Shown: in pieces, positions 47,428 through 59,340 of the stretch
How the letters are laid out: each line of letters opens with the position of its first letter
How positions within the stretch are numbered: position 1 is the first letter of the stretch
NCBI GenBank assembly: GCA_034509755.1
Contig: CM067545.1
Coordinates: 43,145,062 to 43,209,061 of the forward strand
Length of the DNA stretch: 64,000 nucleotides
Source: Anisodus tanguticus
Lineage: Eukaryota; Streptophyta; Magnoliopsida; Solanales; Solanaceae
Reading direction: 5' to 3'
Translations under genes and position numbers: made by a program
The notes under the pieces: model-generated
Told to the model about the DNA's origin: nothing
The model's input: the letters and a program-made list of their open reading frames with translations, nothing else
Databases searched by the model: none

Positions 47428-48760
47428 TTCTTCCCGCAATACCTTATCATGAATTCTACTCAACTTCAGATCATTGATTTGCTGAGCCTTAATTTTCTCC
47501 ATTAAAGAAGACCGCGCTTCTTCACAAGCTAGAACTGTACCGGGCTCTGAAATATCAAGTCTCGCAAATTGATCAGCCAAATACTGAATATCCATCGCCA
47601 AAGGACGCTCCTTCACATGCAATAAAGCTAGACTATACATATTCATTACCTTTCGACTTAAGGCATCTACCATTATATTGACCTTTCCCGGGTGATAAAA
47701 AATAATCATGTCATAACCCTTAAGCAACTCCAACCACCTATGTTGTCTCAAGTCAAGATCCTTCTGGTTGAATATGTACAATGCACCTCATATAGATAAT
47801 GCCTTCAAATCATCAAATCAAGCACTACCGTCAACTCCAATTCATGAGTGGGGTAGTTCTTCTTATGCACCTTCAACTTCCTCGAAGAATAGGCTATCAC
47901 TTCTCCTTCTGCATCAACACACTCCAAAGACCCATTCTAGAAGCATCACAGTAGACTGTAAAGTTCCTCCCTCATCAGGTAAGGACAAAATCAGAGCGGT
48001 AGTAAACAATTTCTTGAGATTTTGAAAGTTTGTCTCACGCTCATCGGACTATTGAAAAGCTACTTACTTCTAAGTCAATCAAGTCACTGTGGACGTAATG
48101 AATGAAAGTCCCTCCACAAAACGCTGATAATACCTCACGAGACCAACAAAACTCCAAACCTCAATGACTGAAGCATGTCTAATCTAAATATGAACCGCCT
48201 CAATCTTCTTGGGATCCACCATAATTCCATCTTTAGACACCACATGCCACAAGAATGCCACTACATTAAGTCAGAACGCACACTTTGAGAACTTGGCATC
48301 AAGCTTTCTCTCTTTCAGAATATCGAGCATGATCATCAAATGTTGCTCATGCTCCTCCTTACTTCAAGAGTATATCAAACTGTCGCCGATGAAGACAATC
48401 ACAAAAGAATCCAAGTATGGCCTGAATACTTCATTCATTAACTCCATGAAGGTTGCGGGGGCATTAGTCAACCCAAATAACATCACTAAGAACTCATAAT
48501 ACCCATAACGCATCCGAAAAGTTATCTTAGTGACATCATCTGCCCTAATCTTCAACTGGTGATAATCGAATCTCAAATCAATCTTGGAAAATACAGAAGC
48601 ACCCTGAAGCTGATCAAACAAATACTCAATGGGAGGTATCGAATACTTGTTCTTGATAGTCACCTTGTTCAATTGCCGATAATCGATACCTACATAGACC
48701 TATCTTTTTTCTTCACAAACAACACTGAAGCACCCCAAGGTGAAACACTGTGTTAAATAA
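47428..48760 (-). pseudogene. G5 reverse transcriptase, RNase H and integrase start, broken
   Basis: RT text: NKVTIKNKYSIPPIEYLFDQL, GASVFSKIDLRFDYHQLKI, FRMRYGYYEFLVMLFGLTNAPATF, then VIVFIGDSLIYS at the active site. Gypsy RT has FIDD here, so the first catalytic Asp is Gly (48382-48393 covers FIGD). The RNase H part is shifted (about 47790-48200), and its end reads QKDLDLRQHRWLELLKGYDM, YHPGKVNIMVDALSRK. The integrase lead-in follows to LREE at 47428, where G4 inserted. Confidence 0.85.
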
Positions 48761-48959
48761 ATTCCTTACTCAACAAATCCTACAACTGCTTCTTCAACTC
48801 TCTCAACTCGACTGGTGCCATTCAATATGGTGAAATAGAAATAAGTAGGTTTAGTACCCGACTCCAAGTTAATACAGAAATCAATATCATGACCAGGTGA
48901 AACTGGGAAGATCCATCGGGAACACCTCTGGAAACTCTCTCACTACCGGACTGACTCTA

Positions 48960-49240
48960 ATGGGGGACTCTTTGCACTAATATCCTGAATATATACCAAA
49001 TAAGAGAGATACTCCTTCTCCACCATTCTTTAAGCCTTAAGCAAAGAAATCACCCTCTTAGAATACTGATTAGGAGCATCCTTCCACTCTAATCGAAGAA
49101 TAACCGGCATGGCTAAAGTAATTATCTTGCCATGACAGTCCAAGATTGAATGATACGAAGATAATCAATCCATCTCAAGAATAGCGTCAAAATCTACCAT
49201 ATCCAAAACCTTTAAATCTACCTGGGTATCATACCCCATC
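48960..49240 (-). pseudogene. G5 protease remnant
   Basis: The minus strand reads MVDFDAILEMD, stop, LSSYHSILDCHGKIITLAMP, which matches the Gypsy protease-RT linker (DFDVILGMDWLSxxHAxxDC). The Trp codon is a stop. The active-site Asp-Thr/Ser-Gly upstream could not be read with confidence. Confidence 0.65.
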
Positions 49241-49429
49241 AAAGTTTACCGGTCTACTACTATGAAATCCTTAACAAGAGTAGAGACATGAATAGGAATA
49301 GCTAGGAAATCACACCTCATATCCAAATTCAAAGCAAAATAGACAAACAAATAAGAAAATATAGAGCCTGGATAAAGTAAAATCATAGCGGGATGATGGC
49401 AAACCTAAATAATAACTGTAATGACTACA

Positions 49430-51571
49430 TTAGAGTCATCTACCTCAGGTCCGCCAAAAAAAGCATAAAAATAAACATGATCACCGAAGTCTGAGTACCT
49501 CCATGACTACCACCTTAGCCAGACTGAGTACCACCCCTACCTGTCTAAGAACCTCATCTACTACTATGAGAATCACCTCTAGTCGGTTGTGCAGCTATCC
49601 TAGGCATGAAACTCTGAGAACGCTGAGGCTGACCACCACGCCTATGTCTGGGATAATCCCTCTTAAAATGCCAAAGGTCTCCTCACTCATAACACCCTCT
49701 GGGTTGCCAGATCACTGGGAAGGACCGGCGCCTGAATTCCCACCACAACTAGATGGCCTGTAAGAACTTAGGGTCAACTGTCCTAAATCATAAAAAGTAC
49801 ACACCGACTGTCCTCCCTCGGATACTGGCATGTTTACAACAACTAGTCTAGCACTCAGACGGTAATGACCTCCATCAAAATGACCCTTACCTCCAGGTAA
49901 GATACCCATATGAGTGTTGAAACATGGGTTCTTAACCACCCACTCCTCATAATCCTCACGCCTAATGAACTCGACCTCTCTGACCGATCAACAATCTGTT
50001 GAAATGAAGAACATATGGTAGTCATCTATGCTACAATCAAATGAAGACGAAAAAGCAACCCATTGGTGAATGACTGCATCAGCGTCCTCTACCTCAAGTC
50101 TGCTTGTAAAAGTATAAAAATGAGCACGATCACCCGAAGTCTGAGAATCTCCACGACCACTACCTCATCCAGACTGAGTACCACCTTACCTGCCTGAGAA
50201 CCACCTCTACTACTTTAAGAATTACCTCTCTCTGGGGATTAGGGATGGCAGATCACTGGGAAGGACCGGCACCTGAATTTCCACCACGACTAGTTGGCTT
50301 GTGAGAACTTTGGGTCAACTGCCCTGAACTATAAAAGGTATGCACCGACTTTTCTCCCTCAGATCCTGGTATGGCTGCAACAACTAGTCTAGAACTTGGA
50401 CGATGATGACCTCAATCAAAATGACCCTTATCTTAAGATAAGGTACCCATATGAGTGCTGAAACAAGGCCTCTTGACCACCCCCTCCTCATAATCCTCAT
50501 GCCTAATGAACTCGGCCTCTCAGATCGATCAATAATATGCTAAAATGAAAACCATGTGGCAGTCATATGTGATGTAATTAAGCGAAAAGGACAAATCAAA
50601 CCATTGGTGAACCTCTTCACCCTTTGAGTCTCATCAAGAAGAATCGTCAAGGCATGGAAAAAAAATGCATGGAACCTTATGTCGTTCTCTGACATAGTCA
50701 TATGCCCTTGGCATAACTCATTAAACTAAGCTCTCGTGCTCTTTCTAACACTACGAGGTACGAATTTCTCCAAGAATGCCTGAGTAAATGAAGTCCAAGT
50801 ACGAGAAGGGGACCCTGCTTGTCTAGTCTCAACATATGACCTCCACTACTGTTTGGCAGGTCTAATCATCTGAAAAGTGGTGTAGTCTACTTCATGAGAC
50901 TCGACTAACTCAAGCTTGTGCAATCTCTCATGACAGCTATCAAGAACTCATAAGCATCATCATTTGGCTCTCCATCATATCTAGGAGGATTTATCTTTCT
51001 GAACCGTTCAAACATCTTCTGCTCCTCCAAGGTCATTATGGGCTACGTAGTTGGGGATGAAGCAAGACCAAGCACTAACAAGCTTAAGAAATAAGGAACC
51101 CCAGTAGGTTTTGCCTGAAGTCCTAGTGTCTGAAATCCGGACATAGCCATATTATTCGTAATTTGTCCTTCAACCCTAGTCTGTGATCCATCGGAACTGA
51201 CCGACAGAACATCATGTGTTATAGTTTCAAGAAAACTCATCATACAAACCAAAGTGTCCTAAAGCACCAGCGTAGCAATAAAACCTAGAGGCGTTTGTGT
51301 TGGCTCAGCCCAGCAGTCTGAACTTAATCATGCCCATCAACCTGAACCTGATCATCCTCCGGAACAACCTCTAACTGTGGATATACTGCCCTAACATGGT
51401 CTTGAGCAGTTGTCGGTGCTCGGCCTCAGGCTGGTATTGTAACGCGAGGTCTACCTCTACCTCGCCTCTACCCTTCCATGCAACATCCCTAATAGAATGT
51501 GCAGTTGCAGGTGCAGGTACAGGTGTAGGTGCGGGCTCTTGAGCTCCATCTGCGGTCGAACGAGTCCTCAC
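49430..51571 (-). pseudogene. G5 Gag with internal segmental duplication
   Basis: The Gag starts where ATGGTGAGGACTCG has become AAGGTGAGGACTCG, so the initiator is lost; the frame from GTG 51571 reads VRTRSTADGAQEPAPTPVPAPAT. Retrotrans-gag text is scattered to 50630. A block at about 49437-50075 recurs at about 50085-50625: TCTACCTCA...GATCACCGAAGTCTGAG..., then ATCACTGGGAAGGACCGGC, then CCTAATGAACTCG. The copies lie 649 bp apart at one end and 541 bp at the other because the right-hand copy lacks about 108 bp that include the zinc-knuckle text. Confidence 0.75.
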
Positions 51572-51713
51572 CTTCTATGAGAAGAGTGAAATAAAAGAGA
51601 TTTAGAATCTAATAAAATCATGAACGCACTACAAGAATGAAAGAAGCGATTTTTCATAAATGTCGTATAGCCTGTCAAAGATAGGTACGAAACTCTTCGT
51701 ACCAATCCGCAAG

Positions 51714-53525
51714 TATCACAACCCAAACCGGAGAGTCATGAAGGGCACTCGGACCTTACTTGCTGAGTACCGCTAATCATATGCTTAACATATATCTGTA
51801 ATTTTGCATGGCCTACGAGGCCGCCACGAGATACCCTATTGACATATGAAAATAGTAAAATGGAAAGGAGCCATGCAAAATCCTTCAACTAGAAGGACCC
51901 AGCCCATATATATATACATACCAAGGCCGACAAGGCCATAAATAACTACTATACATAGGACAACTGTCTGCAAGCCTCTAAAGAGTACGTGATATCACAA
52001 GGTCGGGATAGAGCCCCATCATACCCATATGCACATGCAAAAACAATGCCCTACTAAGACTAGACCGCAATCCCGGAATAAATGAAGTGCTCCAATATCA
52101 GCTGAATTGGCAACCTACTAGTGCGGACCGTCATCCTATCTACCTGGACCTGCGGGTATGAAATGCAGCATCCCCCGACAAAAGGGACGTCAGTACGAAT
52201 AATGTACCGAGTATGTCATGCATGAAAAATAGCATAATAGAGACCTGAAAGTAACATGAGACAAGAAATAACCAACCAGTAGAGAATGTCTCTGAGGGCC
52301 ATAATATGCCTAAATGTCATGCACAATGCTGTCATACAAATATATATGTGTATATAACATTGTCTCCTATCATATCATTTCGGCCTCTGTGGGCATAATC
52401 ATCATCATATACCAGCTGATCAGGTGGTGGGCGTATATAACGTCGTATTCCTTTCCCCATCCCCTACATATATAATTCATAGCATATAGTAGTGTATATA
52501 CACATGTGGGTCAAGGGTAATACATGAATATAATGCATGAATGATACTAAGACACTCTAAGCTTATCGGAGTGACGTAATGCCACTTCACCTCCGATTAA
52601 CATTATGAATACTAACATCTTTCCCATATACTTCAATAGGGATTTAGAAACATATTTAGACATACTTTGACAATAGAAATAAATAACATGAACATCCTTA
52701 ACTACTAAGAGTAGAATCATTTATGGAACATTATTACATTCACGTTTCGTACTTAGAACATGCCAAAAGAAAGAAGGATTTGTCTTAACATACCTTCGTT
52801 TACACTTTAAACTTCCAAAATTCTCGTTGAAATGAGAAATTGATCGAGAACTTCCGAATGAACCACCAACCGTAAGCAATTCCTTCCAGTAGACTATTCA
52901 AAATTATACATGAAGTGCTAGCAATGTTTGTTTTTTTTCACTCGTCCAAGGTTGAAAAGTTGCTCTTCATAAAGAGAATGAAATGAAAGTTGTTGAATCG
53001 TGTTTCTGCCCTTTAGATGGATTATTCCCTAAGCAAAGTGATTGCTAGCCTAATTTGGGTCTCACGAGTTTCTAGAGAGACACGTAGGCCACCACTTGTA
53101 CACATAGCAAACTACTTAGCACAACATTTGTATTAGTCAGAAGCTTTGTGACCAAACTTGTACACATAATTCACCAAACATATATCCTATCCACTAATAT
53201 CCATAAATATGGAATAGGGCACACATCTGAATGTTGTCCCCCTAAAATTATCCATGTATTTACTTAAATAATAATCATGTCCTATACTCAATATCATACT
53301 CATATGGTATAACATTAGTCCATAACCTCTTTATGCACACACCCAAAATATTATTTTCAACTACCATCGTCACACTTTTAAGTCCTAAATCATTTTGAGA
53401 CTACATCATTTTATACACCAAGCTCTTGATGTGAGTACCTAAATATAACCAAATTCCCCAGTACTCCGGTCTACTTCCATATGTCTAGCGACTCAAACCA
53501 TAGTCCAAAAGTATGGGGTGTTACA
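51714..53525 (-). repeat. Solo LTR related to the LARD family, 1812 bp
   Basis: Flanked by GCAAG on both sides (51709-51713, 53526-53530). The minus strand starts TGTAACACCCCATAC and ends GGGTTGTGATA. It shares with the LARD LTR the blocks GTAGACCGGA, AAGTGTGACGA, AAGAGGTTATGG, ATACTCGGTACATTATTCGTACTGACGTCCC and GGCCTTGTCGGCCTTGGTAT (each shorter runs apply). It is in the opposite orientation to the LARD and diverged from it. No internal sequence, so it arose by LTR-LTR recombination. Confidence 0.85.
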
Positions 53526-53577
53526 GCAAGACTCTGCTAGACATCGCTCTGGTACTCATGAGACCAACAAACCTAGT

Positions 53578-53590
53578 GCTCTGATACCAA
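53578..53590 (-). other. G5 primer-binding site
   Basis: TTGGTATCAGAGC on the minus strand, two bases inside the LTR. Confidence 0.85.
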
Positions 53591-53592
53591 AT

Positions 53593-56500
53593 TGTCACTA
53601 CCCAAAATCTTATTATGCCGTGAGGGTACCTACCCTAAACTCGTAGGCGAACCCCAAGCATTCATAAGCCATAAGAGAAAGTAAATGCGGAAATGAATAT
53701 TAAACAATACGAAAGTACTTAAATAGAATTTACAATATAGATAGAAATAAGTCTAAGTCAAAACAAACCCCACAATATAAAAGTCATAAATACAAGAGCT
53801 TGCTAATACGAGTACAAGTCTGTAAAACTACTACTTAATATTGTTTGAAGCAAGAAGGACAAGAATAAAGATTAGAGGAAGTCTGGTGCTGTGGAAATGT
53901 CATCATCTCACCCTAGACTCCAAAGCTAGCTCTCATTAGTGATCACCTGGACCTCAAATTCTACTCGTACCCGGATTTGAATATGTGGTGCATCAAATTT
54001 AGATTGAGTACGGAAATCACTTGTACCTAGCAGCATCATCGATCGACCCTAAACTATAATGGTCGCGAGAGAATTAACATTACACATCATAAGAAATCAC
54101 ATTTAAGTACATATTCTACCGTTAAACCAAGTCATAAGGTCCTATACTTTCCTCGTATAATTACAAAGGTTCCACTTTTGTATCAATTTAAGCATGTTAT
54201 GTTGTAAAGCTTCAATCTGTATGTTAATTAGGACACATAAATATGTAAAGTCTCAATATTTCCACTTGTTAAATCAAGAAAAGTCATAAAGACTTAATTG
54301 TTACACTAATTAAGGCATTATATCGATAAAGATTCAATTTTTCCACCTCTCAGGACTTTGATAGCCATAAAGATTTTACCTTTTTTAAGTCATTTTAAGC
54401 AGATATAATCATAAAGATTCCATCTTTACTTCATTTAGGACATATATGTCATGAAATCAAATCAATAAGGATAAATGACACTAAATACAAGTGAAATGTA
54501 TGTTATGCAATGGCCATATGCACCCGGTATACACACGCTCATGTAGTAGGTTTCACATGACTCATGGGGGACTCATGAGGTCCATATTCCCATTCTGAAT
54601 ACTAGATCTTCAAGATCACATCGAATACCAGCTAGTTGGCTATCATATCATCATTATCATCACTCTTATACATGTATCATATCAAATTCCGACCTCTTTG
54701 GGCCTCTTTCCTCATATCTCATCAAGGTAGATATCAATAATATAATGTAATGGATATGCGTACACTATGCAAATGCATAATATCAAATTAATTTATCAAG
54801 ATGAACTCATCTTTCATAGTTTAGAAAAGACGTGGAGTGACGAATGCATGACAAGTCAATAATCAAGGAAATCAATCACTCATAGCTAACATAACCAAAT
54901 AAACATCACTCAAACAAACCTAACTGAATTTATGCACTACCTCCAAGGCTCGAAGGCTAAACACAGTCTCTGTCACAAGTATAACTACTTCGTATTTTAA
55001 TTGCCCTTATAGATACACTAATACCCGCAAAAGTTCTTGTTACCTCACGAATACGGGACCCCAATTCCTCATTATGTCTCTTAATCAATTAAACAACACA
55101 AACAACTGCATAAATGGTCTAGTAAGTCTGAACTTACCTGAATCTGAAGCTGAAGATTCACTCTGTGGCCTTCCTTTTCCTCTGAGCCTCAGAATGAACC
55201 CACTTTGTTCAAGTATGATATCTACTTAAGAATATGAATCTAACGATACCCATATTCCTATATAAAGACTTCGGGTCCAAAAGTCATCCAAAACCCTGCC
55301 CCGAGCCTCGAAGGTCAAAATTAGAAATTGAACTTACAAGCATGCTACTCATAGTCTAAATAGCGCCTATTATGCCAGGTTGACAGAGAGAGAGCAGCAA
55401 GAGATGTGTGTGAGCTGGAACTGACAGTGGAGGATGGTGTAAATAGATATAGGTACCCTGTGCTACTGCATCTCGTAAGAGGTATCCCCGTACGTAGATC
55501 CTTCACAGTAAAACCAAATTGATCAAAATCAACAGACACAGAATTATGATGAGTAAATTTCTGAATAGAAAGTTTTTGATGATGTTTGGGGCATATAGGA
55601 CATTATTCAGGGAGAAAGGTGGGTGGGGTGGCTTAGTGTAGGTGTTACCGTGGCACTGAATTTGAATGTGGTGACCATTGCCAACTGTAATAAATTGAGG
55701 AGACTTTAAACGAAACAGAGATTACCTACGGACAGAGTGAGATGAGAAGTGGCTCCCGAATCTATGTACCAATTTTCATCGGGCTGCTGCAAGTTTAAAC
55801 TGTTGAAAGCCTAGCCCAAATCAGTAGGGGCCAGACCAGTGAAAGGCTGCGGATAGGAGGCCTGCATGAGATGGGCCTGCGGATACTACAGGTGGGCCAG
55901 CCAATATCCAGGTGATGGGCCCAGCACTCCCAGTTGAGGATAGAGGGACTGGGTTGTAGCAGACGCCAGATATTGGGCCAGTTGGAATGCTGAAAGTTCA
56001 CTATTGGGCCTGGCCAAATGGGAATATTTGTGGGCTGGCCCGTCGGCTAGAATTGTTGGTTTTGGCCACTGTGGGCTTTCCCTCTTCCTTTACCGCCGCG
56101 GCCCCTGCTGCCCCTGCCGCCCTTGCCGTCGCGATTGTTCCGGGCCTGATTGTTTTCCAGCGGAGGTGGTTGGGTGGTGGCAATGTTGTTTTCATAATCT
56201 TAAATATCATGAAGTTCTAATCCAAAATGAACCTTCAATTTGATCAAAAACATTAAACCCACATTCATGGAAAACTCTTATTCTGCAATAAAAAATCACA
56301 TGGAGAATCTCTAAATAATGAAAAGAAACGTGAATAATTAAAGAAGTTAGAGTTAAGATCTTACCTCAATAAAGAACCTTAAAAAACGCACTTGGAATCA
56401 CTCAAATCCGAGCTCCCTAGCTCTCAAAATGTATTTTGGAAGATGAAGTTCGAAATGGAGTTTAAAATTTTCTCAGCCATCAAAATGGCCTTCGCGACTA

Positions 56501-57149
56501 GTCGTAATCGCGAAGCACTGCCCGACCCGGCCCAGGTGTTGCTCTACACGATAGTGAGCCATAGTGGTTCAATAGTGACCCCACCCCAGCTGACTTATCG
56601 TGATCGCGGACCCATCTCTTGATCGCGATGAAGGAAACCAGATATCAGCTTCTGATTTTTCTAGTTTCTTCCAAAGTTCGATCTGACACTCCAAACTCAC
56701 TCGGAAACTCTTGGTCAAAAATCAAACATGTTCAGACTTCCTTGCACACTCGGAATTCCCGAAAAAAGGTCTCCTTGACCCAATGTTGGCCAAGGCCAAC
56801 TCTTAAACTGTGAAAATCTTATTTCTCAATCACCTACCCAAAACACCCCCAAACGCCTCGGGACCTAAACCAATGGCTCGACTAAGTCATAAATAACATT
56901 CCGGACTTAACAAAATCGACAAAAACACCAAAAATGATGCATTTATCCCCGATGTTTACTTTGGTCAAACATCCCTATTTCTTTAATTTAAAAACTTCTA
57001 AACTTAAAAAAATAAATCTGAAACTCACTCGATTCCATCGGGAACCGCTCTACCCATCCCCCAAGTTATAAACACATAAATGAAGCCAGGAGAAGGGTTT
57101 TTAGAGATTTCTTGATAAAACGCTTAAAAAGATTATGCGAGTCGTTACA
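53593..57149 (-). repeat. G5 5' LTR, split by a Copia fragment
   Basis: Minus-strand start TGTAACGACTCG at 57149, end GGGTAGTGACA at 53593. Excluding 55364-56190 it is about 2.73 kb, like the left copy. The insertion site matches TCTAAATAG|TCATAAT of the left LTR (about 41148). Confidence 0.82.
55364..56190 (-). pseudogene. LTR-less Copia fragment (Gag tail, protease, pre-integrase)
   Basis: An 827-bp internal Copia piece on the minus strand inside the G5 LTR. From right to left it holds the Pro/Gly/Ala-rich Gag tail, the protease motif ENWYIDSGATSHLT (intact Asp-Ser-Gly, about 55745-55785), and VDFDQFGFTVKDLRTGIPLTRCSSTGYLYLF ending in STWHNR, where integrase HHCC text is cut. The same family as C2 and C6 (compare GFSVKDFK and RCNSRGDLYP in C2). 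There are no LTRs and no target duplication, so it was not inserted by normal retrotransposition. Confidence 0.85.
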
Positions 57150-57900
57150 AATAAAGAATGAACTAAGTAAATAAATTAATAAGGAGTCTCCACGAGAAGC
57201 AAATGCGGAGCTCACGAATCAAATGTTAGTGTGTGGGAATATCCTAGCATGTATTCTATTTGTTTGCAATGCTTGCACATACATTGAAATAGAAGATGTA
57301 TCCTTCCATTAAGAGAAATACACCAACTATCGCTACTCAGGTGAGTCTCGACTCCTCACTAAAGCTGGAACAAGACGTAAAAAATATGATACGTTTATTA
57401 TAAAATTTCACTAAAGCAATAAAACATTTGTGAATAATTTAACTTCTGCACAAAAGCACTTTAGAATTTGTGAATAATGTAACTTCTGCACAAAATCAAT
57501 TTATAAATAATAAACTAAAATATCTATAGTTTTAGGGGGAACTAGAATTCAATAGTTGGGTTAGGAAAATGTTAAGTGTTAAAAAAATTGATATGCAATT
57601 CACACCTCTATCCTTGAGTTTTTAAGGTGCATTCAAACTAACAATTTGTATCAAAGTAAATTCTCACATACAAAGCTAATACCTTTGAGAGATTTCTGAA
57701 GAGTAGTGCACCACCTGACATGAACGAAGGACAGTACATTATGAGACCACCACTGTTTAACAGACAGTACTACAGTTAGTGAAATACAATTTCCTGATTG
57801 TAGAAAATTACGAGTTGGGGAATATTGTGCTAAGAGGACCACTATTACAAGGAAAGGAGACACCTCAAAGGAGTCTTCCTAATTCATCGAGAAGACTACA
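57150..57900 (-). repeat. Older Gypsy LTR, right piece, and untyped DNA
   Basis: 57150-57380 continues the LTR from 39354 (AATAAAGAATGAACTAAG, GGAGTCTCCACGAGAAGCAAATGCGG, ACCAACTATCGCTACTCAGG). The boundary with the following DNA is not clear; from about 57400 the text is AT-rich and then leads into a Copia gag relic. No gene seen. Confidence 0.5.
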
Positions 57901-58542
57901 TTATGATGGAAAAGTATACTAACATCAAAAAAATCCTTATATGTGGTCTTGATCGTAATAAATACAATCGAGTCTATGCCTACATAAGTGCCAAACAAAT
58001 CTGAAATTCACTTCAAACTACCCACGAAGGAACAACACAAGTGAAAAAGTTCAGAATTGAGTTGCTAATGAGAACTTATATGTTTTTCATGAAGGATGAT
58101 GAGCCCATACATGAGATGATTATTAGAATCAGCATTATCACCAATGAATTGAAGTTGCTTGGTAAAAAATTCATTCCAAAATAATTAGTTAGTAAAATCC
58201 TTAGAGTTCCCGCTACTTCTTGAAAAACAAGATAACTGTAGTACAAGAAGAAAATGAACTGGATTATATGATTCTGGATGAATTCATTGGGATCTGAGGA
58301 CTGATCACGAGAGGAGAAATATCGGACAAAGGAAGGAAGTATCAAAATGGGAGCAGACCTTGGTCCTTAAGGCTACTTTTGATGATTCCAACAATGGTAT
58401 GGATATCTTTCTTCTCTAGAAAATTCAAGAATTTTATACAGACCCTAAGAGAAAAAGGAATAACCTTGAAAAACTCAATGTACCTAACAAAGGTGTCTTT
58501 AATAGGTGCTATAAATGTCACAAACTGGATCGTCTGATCAAA
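57901..58542 (+). pseudogene. Copia Gag relic (UBN2 type)
   Basis: Plus-strand frame from ATG 57907 (MEKYTNIKKILICGLDRNKYNRVYAYISAKQI), then a stop, then LQTTHEGTTQVKKFRIELLM, EMIIRISIITNELKLLGKKFIPK, LVSKILRVPATS. The knuckle is decayed: CYKCHKLDRLIK at about 58509-58542. This matches Gag of a Copia family with the THEGTxxVK motif, unlike C1, C2 or C3. It stops at the left LTR of C6. Five or more stops. Confidence 0.8.
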
Positions 58543-58736
58543 AGTAGGTGTCTTTAATAGGTTTCTTGGGTGCTTTCTCGTTAATTAAAATATATATTGT
58601 ACAATGTCGAACTTTAATACAATAAGAATCATATAATTACCATAATTATACATCACTAAATATTTACACAATATATGAGATATATTCTAATTATGGTAGC
58701 GGGATTGATGGAGGATTCTTTGTACACATTAATACA
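58543..58736 (-). repeat. C6 3' LTR
   Basis: Minus-strand start TGTATTAATGTGTACAAAG, directly after the GGGGGAG tract (58737-58743). The distal end is decayed. Confidence 0.82.
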
Positions 58737-59334
58737 CTCCCCCGGCAGGAGCGGAAGGAGGCCAGACACTGAGACTGGATCTGAAGTCAGTGAATAGCTG
58801 TCTGGGAAGACCCTTCGTGAATATATATGCGTACTGATAGGACGAAGGCACATGCAATGTCTTAACGTGACCGAGAGCAACCTTCTCACGGACAAAGTGG
58901 ATGTCTAGCTCAATATGCTTGGTTCGCTGATGTTGAACCGGATTGTGAGATAGGTAGATAGCGGATATGTTATCACAGTACACCAGAGAAGCTTTACGTA
59001 ATGGACACTGAAGCTCCAAGAGAATGTTTCGGAGCCAACACATCTCAGCAAAAACATTAGCAGCTCCTCTATACTCTGCTTCTGCACTCGAACGGGATAA
59101 TGTGGCTTGTCGTTTGGCAGACCAAGAGATGAGATTATCCCTCAAAAACACACAGTAGCCGGATGTGGAGTGTCGCATGTCCGGAAAGACTGCCCAATCA
59201 ACATATGTGTATGATAATAAGCGGTTCAGTGCGGAGGGGTATAGGTGTAATCCATAATCTATGGTCCTCTTAACATATCGAACAATACGTTTAAGAGCAG
59301 TAAAATGAGGCTCCATGGGGGCATGCATAAACAA
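58729..59334 (-). pseudogene. C6 RNase H
   Basis: A 201-codon open stretch: LKRIVRYVKRTIDYGLHLYPS, TYVDWAVFPDMRHSTSGYCVFL, LSRSSAEAEYRGAANVFAEMCW, LVYCDNISAIYLSHNP, HQRTKHIELDIHFVREKV and a C-terminal FTKGLPRQLFTDFRSSL. The first catalytic Asp of DADWAG appears as YVDWAV; AEAEY and CDN are kept. It ends at the LTR. This is the most intact pol domain of the window and the one that C2 lacks. Confidence 0.88.
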
Positions 59335-59340
59335 GCATAC

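Larger units (their letters stand above)
39355..57149 (-). mobile_element. Chromovirus-like Gypsy element G5 with three nested insertions
   Basis: Minus-strand Ty3/Gypsy element spanning 17.8 kb. LTRs are 39355-42156 and 53593-57149, with primer site at 53578-53590. Flanks are ATTAA and AATAA, a five-base duplication with one mismatch. Inside are gag, protease, reverse transcriptase, RNase H, integrase and a chromodomain-like pol end (Gypsy order). Later insertions: G4 (43559-47422) in pol, a solo LTR (51714-53525) in the leader, and an 827-bp Copia fragment (55364-56190) in the 5' LTR. Removing them leaves roughly 11.3 kb. The chromodomain and the MVRTRS-type Gag suggest the Tekay/Del clade. 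Confidence 0.88.
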
